A stretch of DNA of 64,000 nucleotides, taken from the NCBI RefSeq assembly GCF_018130765.1, contig NZ_JAFCJZ010000009.1, forward strand, positions 209,347 to 273,346. The letters run 5' to 3'. Made by a program: the position numbers and the translations under genes. The stretch is from Bradyrhizobium iriomotense. Lineage in GTDB: Bacteria; Pseudomonadota; Alphaproteobacteria; Rhizobiales; Xanthobacteraceae. Below the pieces are notes generated by a model. That model was not told the origin of the DNA. It worked only from the letters and a program-made list of their open reading frames with translations, and did no database searches. Positions 35,674 through 45,495 of this stretch are shown piece by piece; the first letter of the stretch is position 1; each line of letters starts with the position of its first letter.

Positions 35674-36420
35674 TCAGCGGGAGGAGCGGCGCCGCGAGGT
35701 GACCTTAGCGGCGTCCTGGACGCGATCGGCCGGGCCCAGCGCGCCGGCCAGGAACAGTTTGATCGCGGTGCGCATCCGCTTTTCTGCGGCCTTCAGTTCC
35801 AGCACCGTGCCGAACGTTGCCAAGCGGTGGGTGTGACCGACGACGACGTCGAGGAACACCTCGGCTGCGATGGTGGTGTCATCGACGTCGAGCGCGCCCT
35901 GCGCCACCAGATGGTCGAAGAAGCGCGCCGTGGTGGCGACGGCCTTGAGCCAGCCTTCCTCCTTGCCGAGCTTGGCGATGTCGGGGAAGTTGATCGCCTG
36001 TGACGTCATCATGCGGCTGAAGGCGACAGCATCAGGCCCGCAGGTGAAGCTCAGCATCTCGCGCCCGATCTCGACCAGGCGCTGCTCGACCGGGATGTCC
36101 GAGGCGCTGGAGAGCTGCGTCTCCGCCGCCGCCGATAGCGGCGCAAGCCAGCGCGCGATTTCGCGCCTCAGCACCGCCGCAAACAGGCCGCGTTTGTCGC
36201 CATAGCGGGAATAGACGGTGGGCTTGCTGACCCGCGCTGCTTCCGCGACCGCGTCGAGAGAGGTGGCGTCGAAGCCACGATCGAGGAACAGGCGGGTGGC
36301 AACCTCGATCAGCCGCTGGTCGCGTTCGATCGCGGCGGTCTTGGTCGGCCGGCCGCCGCGCGATTTCGGCACCTCGCGCCGTGGCGTTACCGATCGTGTT
36401 TTGGTCGCAGTCAATCCCAT
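35674..36420 (-). CDS. TetR/AcrR-family repressor (AefR-like)
   Basis: The N-terminal HTH is clear: ATRLFLDRGFDATSLDAVAEAARVSKPTVYSRYGDKRGLF, about residues 35-75 counted from the start used. The C-terminal ligand domain fits the AefR-like group (LLDV-VGHTHRL region near the end). The start is uncertain; ATG at 36420 gives 248 residues, while a longer frame to 36552 overlaps the patatin stop by 4 bases. It follows the patatin gene closely on the same strand, so the operon is probably self-regulated through the operator at 37807-37825 and also controls the PepSY gene. Confidence 0.85.
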   Translation of the reverse strand: MGLTATKTRSVTPRREVPKSRGGRPTKTAAIERDQRLIEVATRLFLDRGFDATSLDAVAEAARVSKPTVYSRYGDKRGLFAAVLRREIARWLAPLSAAAETQLSSASDIPVEQRLVEIGREMLSFTCGPDAVAFSRMMTSQAINFPDIAKLGKEEGWLKAVATTARFFDHLVAQGALDVDDTTIAAEVFLDVVVGHTHRLATFGTVLELKAAEKRMRTAIKLFLAGALGPADRVQDAAKVTSRRRSSR

Positions 36421-36548
36421 GCCCAATGATTCCTGCGCGTTTCCTGTCATTCGCTCTATATCGCGCAGGAGCGGGGGCGTCATCGCGAATCTGGCCGAAT
36501 TGGCCGTATCGTCAACGGTTTCGACAGGACCTCGTTCCGCTGCCGGCG

Positions 36549-37733
36549 TCACGGCAGCGTCGAAGTCCAGGCCTCGCCCGACGCGGCCTTCTCATACCCG
36601 TACTGATAGAGCGCTCGCATATAGCCGGTGTCGAACCCTTCCGAGGGCGGGGCGGGATAGTCGCGCGCGATATAGGAGAGATGGAAGCCCAGGCGGTTGC
36701 GCTTGGCGAAATCGTAGGTCGAGAAGATGATCGAACGGGTCTGCGACTGGGTGATCGCGGACAGGCTGCGCGAAGCGACGTCGATCGTGCTGTTGGACAC
36801 CAGCTCGAAGTTGCGCTCGATCTTCTTGTTGACGAGGATGTAGATGTCCATCTTCGCAGTGCCCGGCAGGCGGCTGCCCTGGAACAGCAGGGCTTCCGGC
36901 AGCGTCAGAACCGGTGCCGTCACGCCGCCGTCGACATGCATCTCCTGAAACCGGCGGCCCTGGCCTTCGGCGTCGATCATGATGGGCGGAAACACCAGGG
37001 GAATGCTGGCGGAAGCCGCCATCACGTCGCGAAACAGCTTGAGCGCTTCGGGCGTGCCGACGGCCGCAATCTTGCCCATGTCCCAGATGGCGGTGCGCTG
37101 GGTGTCGAGATCGGTCGTCACGATCAGCAGCCTGCGGCCCCTGGCATTTTCGCGCGCGACCTGCGCCATGATCTCCGGCCCGACATAGCGGGCGACGAGC
37201 TCGCGCAGGCGCGTGTTGCCGAACAGGCCGGAGCCGAACAGCACGCGCATGATGCTGGGATCGTTCAAGAGGCTCTCTGCGATGCCGCTGGTGTAGACCT
37301 CCTTCAGCGTGTCGTCATATTGGGAGCCGAGAAAGGCAAACGGCGCGATCAGGCCGCCGGTGCTGACACCCGAAACGACTGTGAAGGTGGGGCGGGTTCT
37401 GGCCGCGGACCAGCCGTTGAGCACGCCGACGCCGTAGGCGCCGTCGGCGCCGCCGCCGGAGAGCGCCAGATAGGTTTTCGTCGCGGTGCTGGTGTCCTTC
37501 TCGAAGCTGAATTTCGTGACCGGCTCGTCGGCGTAGCGCCTGAGGCCGTCGATATCGAGCACGCGCGAGGCCTGGGCTTCAGCGGCCGTGTAGGGCGTGC
37601 GGGGCAGGGAGGTGCAGGCGCCGAGCGCCAGCCCCAAGGCGAGCACCAGGAGTCCAGTCAGGCGGGCGCCTGTTTGCCGGATCCGGCCCTGCGATGGGCC
37701 GGACATTTCAGTCGAAGATGAAGCGGAGGGCAT
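36549..37733 (-). CDS. Patatin-like phospholipase, lipoprotein
   Basis: Patatin-family proteins hydrolyse acyl lipids with a Ser-Asp dyad. The protein has a lipobox (LGLALGACTSLP, about residues 37-48 from this start), the oxyanion loop LSGGGADGAYGVG, the nucleophile elbow GVSTGG and the aspartate DGGV. The patch VVSGVSTGGLIAPFAF marks the serine. An upstream frame to 37835 is rejected because the promoter with operator lies at 37807-37835; ATG at 37733 or 37706 are the candidates. It would be anchored in the outer or inner membrane facing the periplasm. Confidence 0.85.
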   Translation of the reverse strand: MPSASSSTEMSGPSQGRIRQTGARLTGLLVLALGLALGACTSLPRTPYTAAEAQASRVLDIDGLRRYADEPVTKFSFEKDTSTATKTYLALSGGGADGAYGVGVLNGWSAARTRPTFTVVSGVSTGGLIAPFAFLGSQYDDTLKEVYTSGIAESLLNDPSIMRVLFGSGLFGNTRLRELVARYVGPEIMAQVARENARGRRLLIVTTDLDTQRTAIWDMGKIAAVGTPEALKLFRDVMAASASIPLVFPPIMIDAEGQGRRFQEMHVDGGVTAPVLTLPEALLFQGSRLPGTAKMDIYILVNKKIERNFELVSNSTIDVASRSLSAITQSQTRSIIFSTYDFAKRNRLGFHLSYIARDYPAPPSEGFDTGYMRALYQYGYEKAASGEAWTSTLP

Positions 37734-37806
37734 TGTCGGCGGCTGGCGATCACGCAAATACGGCCGCGGCACATTCACCGCGGCATCTCGTCCAGGCCCC
37801 GCGGTA

Positions 37807-37825
37807 AAACTACACTGTATCGTTT
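37807..37825 (-). promoter_or_regulatory. TetR-type operator in the promoter of the patatin-TetR operon
   Basis: AAACTACACTGTATCGTTT is the second copy of the palindrome at 35595-35613 (7 of 9 pairs; GTATCGTTT half identical). It overlaps a minus-strand promoter TTGCCA (37835-37830), 17 bases, TAGTTT (37812-37807), with exactly the same geometry as the first site. Confidence 0.65.
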
Positions 37826-37936
37826 TATTTGGCAAGCCGGGCGGAACCTCAGGTGCACATCAAATCTGTCCCAGTCTGAGGCATCGTGGGGTTCGGGCGG
37901 GTTGATCGGCCTCGCCCGGCACGCAATAAGCACGCC

Positions 37937-39085
37937 ATGAATCGTCCCGACGCCGATCTTCCCAATCATTTCGAGTTGCTCGCCACCGATGGCGCCGCGC
38001 GTACCGGCCGCCTGACCACGCCCCACGGCGTGGTGCGCACGCCGGCCTTCATGCCGGTCGGCACCGCCGGCGCCATGAAGGGCATGCACTGGCGCGAGGT
38101 GCGCGAGGCCGGCGCCGACATCGTGCTCGGCAACACCTATCATCTGATGCTGCGCCCCGGCGCCGAGCGGATCGCAGCTCTCGGCGGCTTGCAGCGGTTC
38201 ACCGGCTGGAACGGGCCGATGCTGACGGATTCCGGCGGATTCCAGGTGATGTCGCTGGCGGATTTGCGCAAGGTGACCGAGAACGCCGTCACCTTCCGCT
38301 CGCATATCGACGGCGCCAAGGTCGAGCTGTCGCCGGAGCGCTCGATCGAGGTGCAGCGCTTCCTCGGCTCCGACATCGCCATGCAGATGGACGAATGCGT
38401 GCGGCTGCCCGCCGAGCGCGACGACATCGACCGCGCGATGCGCCTGTCGCTGCGCTGGGCCGAGCGCTCCAAGCGGGCCTTCGAGAGCGCGCCCGACGGC
38501 TACATGCTGTTCGGCATCGTGCAGGGCGGCGACATCCCGCAGCTCCGTCACGCGAGCGCTGAAGGCCTCGTCGAGATCGGATTCCACGGCTACGCGATCG
38601 GCGGCCTCGCGGTCGGCGAGCCGCAGGAGGTGATGCTGGCGATGATCGACGAGACCGCGCCGATGCTGCCGAAAGAGCGGCCGCGCTATCTCATGGGCGT
38701 CGGAACGCCCGACGACATCCTCGAAGCGGTGAAGCGCGGCATCGACATGTTCGACTGCGTGATGCCGACGCGCAATGGCCGCCATGGCGTCGCCTTCACA
38801 CGCTTCGGTCAGGTGAATTTGCGCAACGCACGCCACGCCGATGATCCGCGCCCGCTCGATGAAGAGAGCTCATGGCCGTCGACGCGCAACTACGCACGCG
38901 CCTATCTCCATCATCTCGTCAAGGCAGGCGAGACGCTGGGGGCAATGCTGCTGTCCGAGATCAATATCGCATACTACCAGTCCCTGATGCAGGGCATCAG
39001 GGACGCAATCGCACACGGAACGTTCGACGAGTTCTATCAGCGTACGCGCGACGACTGGGCGAGGGGCGATATCGCCCCGCGCTGA
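37937..39085 (+). CDS. tgt: tRNA-guanine transglycosylase, lacking the zinc cysteines
   Basis: Tgt exchanges guanine 34 of tRNA for preQ1. The 382-residue protein has HGVVRTPAFMPVGTAGAMK near the start, LTDSGGFQVMSL with the general aspartate (about 97), GIVQGG, and the nucleophile aspartate in GIDMFDCVMPTRNGRHG (about 270-286). The zinc site that normally reads C-x-C-x2-C is absent: the segment is RPLDEESSWPSTRNYARAY (about residues 314-332), with Ser, Trp and Thr at the three cysteine places. The later YLHHL histidine is kept. ATG at 37937 was chosen over 37886, which adds 17 odd residues. Confidence 0.93.
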   Translation: MNRPDADLPNHFELLATDGAARTGRLTTPHGVVRTPAFMPVGTAGAMKGMHWREVREAGADIVLGNTYHLMLRPGAERIAALGGLQRFTGWNGPMLTDSGGFQVMSLADLRKVTENAVTFRSHIDGAKVELSPERSIEVQRFLGSDIAMQMDECVRLPAERDDIDRAMRLSLRWAERSKRAFESAPDGYMLFGIVQGGDIPQLRHASAEGLVEIGFHGYAIGGLAVGEPQEVMLAMIDETAPMLPKERPRYLMGVGTPDDILEAVKRGIDMFDCVMPTRNGRHGVAFTRFGQVNLRNARHADDPRPLDEESSWPSTRNYARAYLHHLVKAGETLGAMLLSEINIAYYQSLMQGIRDAIAHGTFDEFYQRTRDDWARGDIAPR

Positions 39086-39091
39086 TCAGCG

Positions 39092-39310
39092 TCAATTGCA
39101 GACGATCCGCTGCTTGACGGCATGCTTGGTCACGAAGCCGTAGCCGCAATTGTCGCAGGTCCAGAGATAGCTGATCATGTGGTCCGAGACGTAGGCGGAT
39201 GCTTCGGCGGCGACCATGGAGTCGGCGCAGACCGGACAGGTGGGCAACTCGCTGCAACGCGGATCGCGGTTCAGCGCGACGGTCGACATCACTTCAGCAA
39301 CTGCTGACAT
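39092..39310 (-). CDS. Small two-CxxC zinc-ribbon protein
   Basis: The 72-residue protein carries CPVCADS (about 25) and CDNCGYG (about 51) 26 residues apart, a treble-clef or zinc-ribbon pattern. GGGAGG lies before the ATG at 39310. Such small proteins of rhizobia have no assigned role. Its 3' end is 6 bases from the tgt stop (convergent). Confidence 0.8.
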   Translation of the reverse strand: MSAVAEVMSTVALNRDPRCSELPTCPVCADSMVAAEASAYVSDHMISYLWTCDNCGYGFVTKHAVKQRIVCN

Positions 39311-39517
39311 CGTGGTGACCTCCCTGCTTTATTAAGACGTAAGTCTAACATAAGCAGAAGTACTTGACGAGGTCGCAACACAAACGCGCTGGCTTTTATA
39401 AAATTGCCGTCACCACGACGTGACCCGCAGCCGTTTCGGACACGCTATCGCAGCGCAAACAATCCGTGTGCATTGCGATAGTTCACCACGCTGTGCTTTG
39501 CGCGTCATGACGTTCAA

Positions 39518-40624
39518 TTACTGCGCCGCACCCTGGCGGCCGAGGGCTGGCTCGAGCGCGACCGTCTTGCTGCGTTCCGAACGGAGCCTGCGCGCGAACG
39601 AAATCCAGGGTTTCTCGACGAGGAAGTATGTCATCCAGCTGACAAGGATCGACGACGTCACGACCTCGGCGACGAAGACAAGCCATGCCAGCGGCCCGTC
39701 GCCAGGCCAGGCGTAATGATGAACCCAGACCATTGCGAACGGTGACATCAGGTAGACCGAGTAGCTGATGAGGCCGACGAACGCGAGCGGGCGCCAGGCC
39801 ATCCGCTCGCCGAACGCGGCAAACACGATGAAAACGAGAGCCGCGCAGACATAGGCGGCTCCGATCGAATAGCTGTAGAAGAAGTTGTCTTCGTACGCCC
39901 CGCCATAGCGCTTGCCGGCCAGCGTGATCGCGAAGACGGTGTAAAGCGCCGTGCAGACGGCCACATGCCGCCATCGCAGCGTTCCGCCGACGACAGTGTC
40001 GCGAATGATCTTGCCGAGGAACATCGCCGAAAGGTTCAGCCCAATCTCCATCATCACCCAGGCTGCCCGTTCCTCGACCAGGAGAGCCACGGCCGTCCCG
40101 GCCAGCGCGGTCACAACGACGATCGCGACGGCGGTGAGGCGCCGGGTCAGCAGTCCTGCCGTGAAGAGAATGATGCAGACAACGTAGAACAGCAGCTCGA
40201 TGGTCAGCGTCCAGTAGAAGTCCCAGAGGTGACGGACCTCCAGGAAACTCTGGAGCATCGTGATGTTGGCGACGATCTGCGACAGGGGATAGGTCCTCAA
40301 CTCCACCGCCTGCATCGTGACGAGCCCGATCGCTATCGAGGTCCAGTAGGCCGGATAGAGGCGGAAGAAGCGACTGACCGCGAAGTCGTTCACGGGGGAC
40401 GCGCTGGCGGGAAAACTGAACGGAATGACGAAACCGCTGACGAAGAAGAACAGCGCGACGCCGAACCGGCCGAAATTCATGTAGTAGCCGATCGCGTCGT
40501 GAAAGATCGAATGATACGCGCCGGTCGGATGTTCCCGCACGATCACCTCGAGCGCGTGCTGAACGACCACTGCCAGGACGGCGATGCCGCGTAGGGTATC
40601 GATGAAGGCGAGCCGTTGATGCAT
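39518..40624 (-). CDS. Acyltransferase family 3 membrane protein (OafA/YrhL-like)
   Basis: The 368-residue protein has about ten membrane helices and the family opening RLAFIDTLRGIAVLAVVVQHA (about 4-24, with the conserved arginine and histidine) and FGVALFFFVSGFVIPF. Members O-acylate surface sugars such as exopolysaccharide or Nod factors (NodX type). No glycan genes are near, so the target is unknown. The start at 40624 has a weak ribosome site. The 39311-39517 gap before it holds no gene. Confidence 0.88.
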   Translation of the reverse strand: MHQRLAFIDTLRGIAVLAVVVQHALEVIVREHPTGAYHSIFHDAIGYYMNFGRFGVALFFFVSGFVIPFSFPASASPVNDFAVSRFFRLYPAYWTSIAIGLVTMQAVELRTYPLSQIVANITMLQSFLEVRHLWDFYWTLTIELLFYVVCIILFTAGLLTRRLTAVAIVVVTALAGTAVALLVEERAAWVMMEIGLNLSAMFLGKIIRDTVVGGTLRWRHVAVCTALYTVFAITLAGKRYGGAYEDNFFYSYSIGAAYVCAALVFIVFAAFGERMAWRPLAFVGLISYSVYLMSPFAMVWVHHYAWPGDGPLAWLVFVAEVVTSSILVSWMTYFLVEKPWISFARRLRSERSKTVALEPALGRQGAAQ

Positions 40625-40909
40625 CAGGCGTTCTCTGCGCTCCCGCCGCCCGCAACGGACGCCGCCTGTCGGGAGGGTATTTGGCTAAGGCACAAGCGAT
40701 GATCAGGAGGCTGGACGCTGGTCCGGCAGTTCAGCATGGCAATCGTGAACAGATTGACAACAACGGCCGGCAGAGCGGTAAACTCGGGCCTCCTGCAAAT
40801 GGGGCAACAGCCGGCCGGATCACGTGATTGCCGCTTGCGCGTCGTAGCAGGCTGTCTGTAACTGCGGAACAGCTGCGACAGCGGTAAAAGTCGTCGCCAA
40901 AGGGAGTTC

Positions 40910-41890
<981 letters not shown>

Positions 41891-41893
41891 GAT

Positions 41894-42133
41894 ATGGCGG
41901 ATCAACCGAGGCGGCCGCGCACGCTTGGCGATGCCCGGACCGAAGCTGAGGCGGCGTTCAAGAAGGTGACGGCCAAGGTCGCCGCACCGCTGCCGAAGCA
42001 GAACGTGGCACCTGGCATCAAGGAGCAGGTCACGCTGCGCATCGACCAGGACGTGCTGGAGTTCTTCCAGGAGGGCGGCCCCGGCTGGCAGGACCGCATC
42101 AACGAAGCACTGCGCAAGGCGGCGGGGAAGTAG
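41894..42133 (+). CDS. BrnA-like antitoxin-family protein without a BrnT partner
   Basis: The 79-residue protein has a basic, disordered first half and a C-terminal ribbon-helix-helix-like part: VTLRIDQDVLEFFQEGGPGW (about 48-67), then QDRINEALRKA, which is the BrnA signature. BrnA normally neutralises and represses with its toxin BrnT, but there is no BrnT gene on either side. It is co-transcribed with cysK, so it may be a solitary regulator. Confidence 0.75.
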   Translation: MADQPRRPRTLGDARTEAEAAFKKVTAKVAAPLPKQNVAPGIKEQVTLRIDQDVLEFFQEGGPGWQDRINEALRKAAGK

Positions 42134-42167
42134 GCGCGAGAAGGGCGTCGCCCGCGCACCGGCGAGC

Positions 42168-42920
42168 TCACAGCACCTGCGACAGGAACCGCTGCGTTCG
42201 TTCGTCCTTGGCCGCCGTAAACAATGTTTCCGGCGGCCCGTGCTCGACGATCACACCGCGGTCGGTGAAGTAGACATGATCGGCGACCTCACGCGCGAAG
42301 TTCATTTCATGAGTGACAAGGATGCATGTCATCCCATCCTCGGCGAGCTCGCGGATGGTGACGAGGACTTCCTTGACCGTCTCCGGATCGAGGGCGGCCG
42401 TGACTTCGTCGAACAGCATGATGTCCGGCCGCATCGCCAGTGAACGGGCGATGGCCACGCGCTGCTGCTGTCCGCCTGAGAGTTCTCCGGGATAGGTGTC
42501 CTCCTTGCCTGCGAGCCGCACCTTGGCGAGCAGCGCCCGGGCGCGCACTTCGACCTCGGCGCGCTTCTGGCCGAGAACATGGATCGGCGCCATCATCACG
42601 TTCTGAAGCGCGGTCTTGTGTGGGAAAAGGTTGTACTGCTGAAACACCATCCCGACCTTGCGGCGGAGCGCCAGCTTGTCGAGCCTGGGATCGGACACCT
42701 CGATGCCCTCGATCTGAATGCTGCCGGACGTGATCGGCTGCAGCGCGTTGATGCAGCGGATCAACGTGGATTTCCCCGATCCGGATGGGCCGATGATGCA
42801 GATCACCTCGCCCTTCCTAACCGACAGGCTGATGCCCTTGAGGACCTCGAGAGCGCCGAATGATTTTCTGACATCGACGCATTGAACGATGGGCCGATCC
42901 GGAGTCCAGCTCGTGGCCAT
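42168..42920 (-). CDS. Polar amino-acid ABC transporter ATPase
   Basis: The 250-residue ATPase has Walker A GPSGSGKST (about 40-48), Q-loop MVFQQYNLFPHKT, signature LSGGQQQR, Walker B IMLFDEVTAALD and the switch VTHEMNFA. It is of the GlnQ/HisP kind. ATG at 42920 is preferred to 42929 because GAGG is 9 bases upstream of it. The reading frame continues open far upstream into the permease gene, but that is a shadow. Last gene of a five-gene operon. Confidence 0.93.
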   Translation of the reverse strand: MATSWTPDRPIVQCVDVRKSFGALEVLKGISLSVRKGEVICIIGPSGSGKSTLIRCINALQPITSGSIQIEGIEVSDPRLDKLALRRKVGMVFQQYNLFPHKTALQNVMMAPIHVLGQKRAEVEVRARALLAKVRLAGKEDTYPGELSGGQQQRVAIARSLAMRPDIMLFDEVTAALDPETVKEVLVTIRELAEDGMTCILVTHEMNFAREVADHVYFTDRGVIVEHGPPETLFTAAKDERTQRFLSQVL

Positions 42921-42931
42921 GCTCTGCATCC

Positions 42932-43774
42932 TCAGCGTACGCGGAAACGACGCTCGAGACGAGCGGTCCAGATGTTGATCGGATAACAGTAGAGAAAGAA
43001 GCACAGCAGCGCGAAGCCGTAGAGCGGCGCGAACAGCTCCGGCCTGCCGCCCTCGGCGGCATGCACCTGCGCCGTCAGGGTGAGCATTTCCGAAACGCCG
43101 ACGATCGATGCGAGCACCGTCGACATCGCGACGATCGCATAGATGTTCATCCAGGGTGGCAGCATGCGCTTGATGCATTGCGGCAGCATGATCAGCCACA
43201 TGGTCTGGCGCCGCGTGAAGGAGAGCGACTCCGCCGCTTCCCATTGCGTCGATGGAATCGAGCGGACGGCCCCGCGCACGACCTCGGCGACATTCGCCAT
43301 GACAGGCAGGGCGAAGCCGACCGTCGCCTTGATCCAGTCCGGCAACGGGATGGTCGTCTTGAACATTATGACCTGGAAGGGCACCAGGAACATCACGAAG
43401 AACAGCAGCACCAGCCAGGGCGCGTTGCGGAAGAATTGCGTGACGAGCCAACTGACGGCGGCGAGCAGCCGGGACTCCGACAGCAAAGCGAGACCCAGGC
43501 CAAGCCCGGCGATGGTCCCCAACAGCATAGACAGTAGGGAGATCAGGATGTTGAAGGCGAACCCGCGCAGCAGCAGCGGCGACCATTTCACGATGACCTG
43601 CAGCGGCGACAGCATCGCCGGTCCAGTCTGCGCCCACGCCGTGGATGCGGCCATGATGGCGCAGAAGCAGAGAAGCGCAGCAGGCAGCGGGCCAATCCGA
43701 ACGGACATCCGGACCGGCGCGGGGCGATACGGCAGAAGGACGGCAAGCCTGTGCCCGGGCTCGCCGGTCTTCAT
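42932..43774 (-). CDS. Amino-acid ABC transporter permease
   Basis: The 280-residue permease has about five membrane helices and the ABC-permease EAA loop SIPSTQWEAAESLSFTRRQT (about 170-189) that meets the ATPase. Its start overlaps the stop of the other permease gene by 4 bases. A signal-like first segment (MKTGEPGHR...AASTAWAQ) is longer than in most HisM-type proteins. Confidence 0.92.
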   Translation of the reverse strand: MKTGEPGHRLAVLLPYRPAPVRMSVRIGPLPAALLCFCAIMAASTAWAQTGPAMLSPLQVIVKWSPLLLRGFAFNILISLLSMLLGTIAGLGLGLALLSESRLLAAVSWLVTQFFRNAPWLVLLFFVMFLVPFQVIMFKTTIPLPDWIKATVGFALPVMANVAEVVRGAVRSIPSTQWEAAESLSFTRRQTMWLIMLPQCIKRMLPPWMNIYAIVAMSTVLASIVGVSEMLTLTAQVHAAEGGRPELFAPLYGFALLCFFLYCYPINIWTARLERRFRVR

Positions 43775-44526
43775 CGCGCATATCCGGGGATGTTCATCGC
43801 CCGCTCCCAGCGATGCATCAGCCAGACGAGGACCCCGACAAGGATGCCGTAGGTTGCGAGCAATACGACCATCATTTCGAACACGTTCTGCGATTCCGAC
43901 CAGATCTGCTTGACCGCATACAGTGTCTCAGGAACGGCGATCGCGTAGGCGAGGGTGGTGGTCTTGAGCAGGTTGACGAGGTTGTTGTTCAGCGCGGGAA
44001 GGCAGACGCGAATGGCCAGCGGAAGCACGATATGGATGTAGGCCTTGAGGCGCGTGTATCCGAGCGCCTCAGCGGCTTCCAGCGTCGTCCTCGGCACCGC
44101 CTCGATGCCGGAGCGGAAGATTTCCACGTTGAAGGCACCTGCGAACAGCGACAGCGAAATGATTGCCCACTGGACGTTGCTCAGCAGCGGCACGCGCATG
44201 CCCGCCGCCTCGACGGCCGGAAGCATGGTGCCGAGGCCGAAATAGAAAAAGAACAGCTGGACCAGCGGCGGCGTGTTGCGAAACAACACCACGAAAGCGT
44301 TGACGGGCAGCCGCAACAGCATCGACGGACTACCCTGCAGCAAGGCGCCGATCGCGCCGATGACGAGGCTCAGCAGGATGGTCGTGACACTCAACAGCAG
44401 CGTCATGTTGAGGCCGCTGAAATAGCGGCCCCAATCGTAGGCGTCGTAGAAAACGGAGAAATTCAGCCCCGTCGTCTCGTAGAGCTGCTGAAACCAGTCG
44501 CCGATTGCCTGCATGTTGCGCGACAC
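43771..44526 (-). CDS. Amino-acid ABC transporter permease
   Basis: The 251-residue permease has the family features RNTPPLVQLFFFYFGLG (about 83-99) and the EAA loop AVPRTTLEAAEALGYTRLKAY (about 143-163, split here only by its length). It pairs with the permease that follows. It belongs to the same operon as the binding protein, 86 bases upstream. Confidence 0.92.
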   Translation of the reverse strand: MSRNMQAIGDWFQQLYETTGLNFSVFYDAYDWGRYFSGLNMTLLLSVTTILLSLVIGAIGALLQGSPSMLLRLPVNAFVVLFRNTPPLVQLFFFYFGLGTMLPAVEAAGMRVPLLSNVQWAIISLSLFAGAFNVEIFRSGIEAVPRTTLEAAEALGYTRLKAYIHIVLPLAIRVCLPALNNNLVNLLKTTTLAYAIAVPETLYAVKQIWSESQNVFEMMVVLLATYGILVGVLVWLMHRWERAMNIPGYAR

Positions 44527-44612
44527 CGAAGTGTTGAGGCGATGCCTCGTATCAGTGCATTGGTTCGACCTGTTCGGAGCGCAGGACCGTTCCGGCGCTC
44601 CGCCTCACGGGC

Positions 44613-45425
44613 TCATTTGCCCTTGAATTGCTCGTACATGGAGAGCGAATACTCGGTCGGCGTAATGCCCCACTTCTTTTCCGCGGCCACGATGAGGCCG
44701 GTCTTCATCCAGTCCTTTGTCGTGTCTTCGAGCAGCTTCTGAAGACTGGTGTTTTCGAGCGCGACGGCGATCATCCATGGCGATGGCAGAACGCCTTTGA
44801 GCGGAAGGTCGTAATCCGTCTTCCACTCGTCCTCGAGCAGTTTGCCTTGCAGGAACGTCTGATCGTAGACATAGCCGATACAGTTGCCCTGCTTCATGGC
44901 GAACAGGGGCTTCTCCGAGCCGTCAAAGGCAACAATTTCGGGGCCATAGGATTTGGCGACGTCCTTGTTGTACCAGGCTCCCGACGTGGCGCAGACGGGC
45001 TTTCCCTTGAGGTCGGCCCAGTCCTTGATGCCGGCCTTCTTGTTGAGAAGGATGTTCACATAGTCCGAATAATACAGTGGCTCGATGGCTTGAACGACGC
45101 GGCGGCGTTCTGGCCTGTCCGACATGGTCGCGATCAGCAGGTCAACCTTGCCTTGCTGCAGAAATTCGATCCTGTTGGAGGCTGCGACGGGAACGAGCTC
45201 GAGTTTGACGCCAAGGCGCTTGCCGATATCAGCGGCAAGGTCCGGCTCAATGCCGACCACGTTGCCCGTGGGGTCGCGGAAACCGAAGGGCTTGTAGTCG
45301 GCCTTGACGCCGACATTCAATGTGCCGCGCTGCTTGATGGCATCGACGCCATCAGCTGCCTGAGCGCTGCCGAGCATCAGCAGCAGCGTGGCACTTGTCA
45401 TCATGGAACGGGCCAGCTTCTTCAT
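44613..45425 (-). CDS. Periplasmic amino-acid-binding protein of the ABC system
   Basis: The 270-residue protein has a signal peptide (MKKLARSMMTSATLLLMLGSAQA) and a solute-binding family 3 fold: GTLNVGVKADYKPFGFRDPTG (about 34-54), EPDLAADIGKRLGVKLELVP and DLLIATMSDRPERR. The ligand is probably a polar or N-methylated amino acid, given the oxidase gene before it. ATG at 45425 fits the signal peptide. Confidence 0.92.
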   Translation of the reverse strand: MKKLARSMMTSATLLLMLGSAQAADGVDAIKQRGTLNVGVKADYKPFGFRDPTGNVVGIEPDLAADIGKRLGVKLELVPVAASNRIEFLQQGKVDLLIATMSDRPERRRVVQAIEPLYYSDYVNILLNKKAGIKDWADLKGKPVCATSGAWYNKDVAKSYGPEIVAFDGSEKPLFAMKQGNCIGYVYDQTFLQGKLLEDEWKTDYDLPLKGVLPSPWMIAVALENTSLQKLLEDTTKDWMKTGLIVAAEKKWGITPTEYSLSMYEQFKGK

Positions 45426-45495
45426 CGGATGACACCTCCAGAATTGCAATCACGATACGCGTCGTTTCTTCGCGGTACAAAGTTCGTGCCAGATC

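Noticed and set aside
42168..43781. Apparent 537-residue fusion of permease region and ATPase
   Set aside because: The N-terminal part is the out-of-frame shadow of the permease gene; the ATPase has its own start with a ribosome site.
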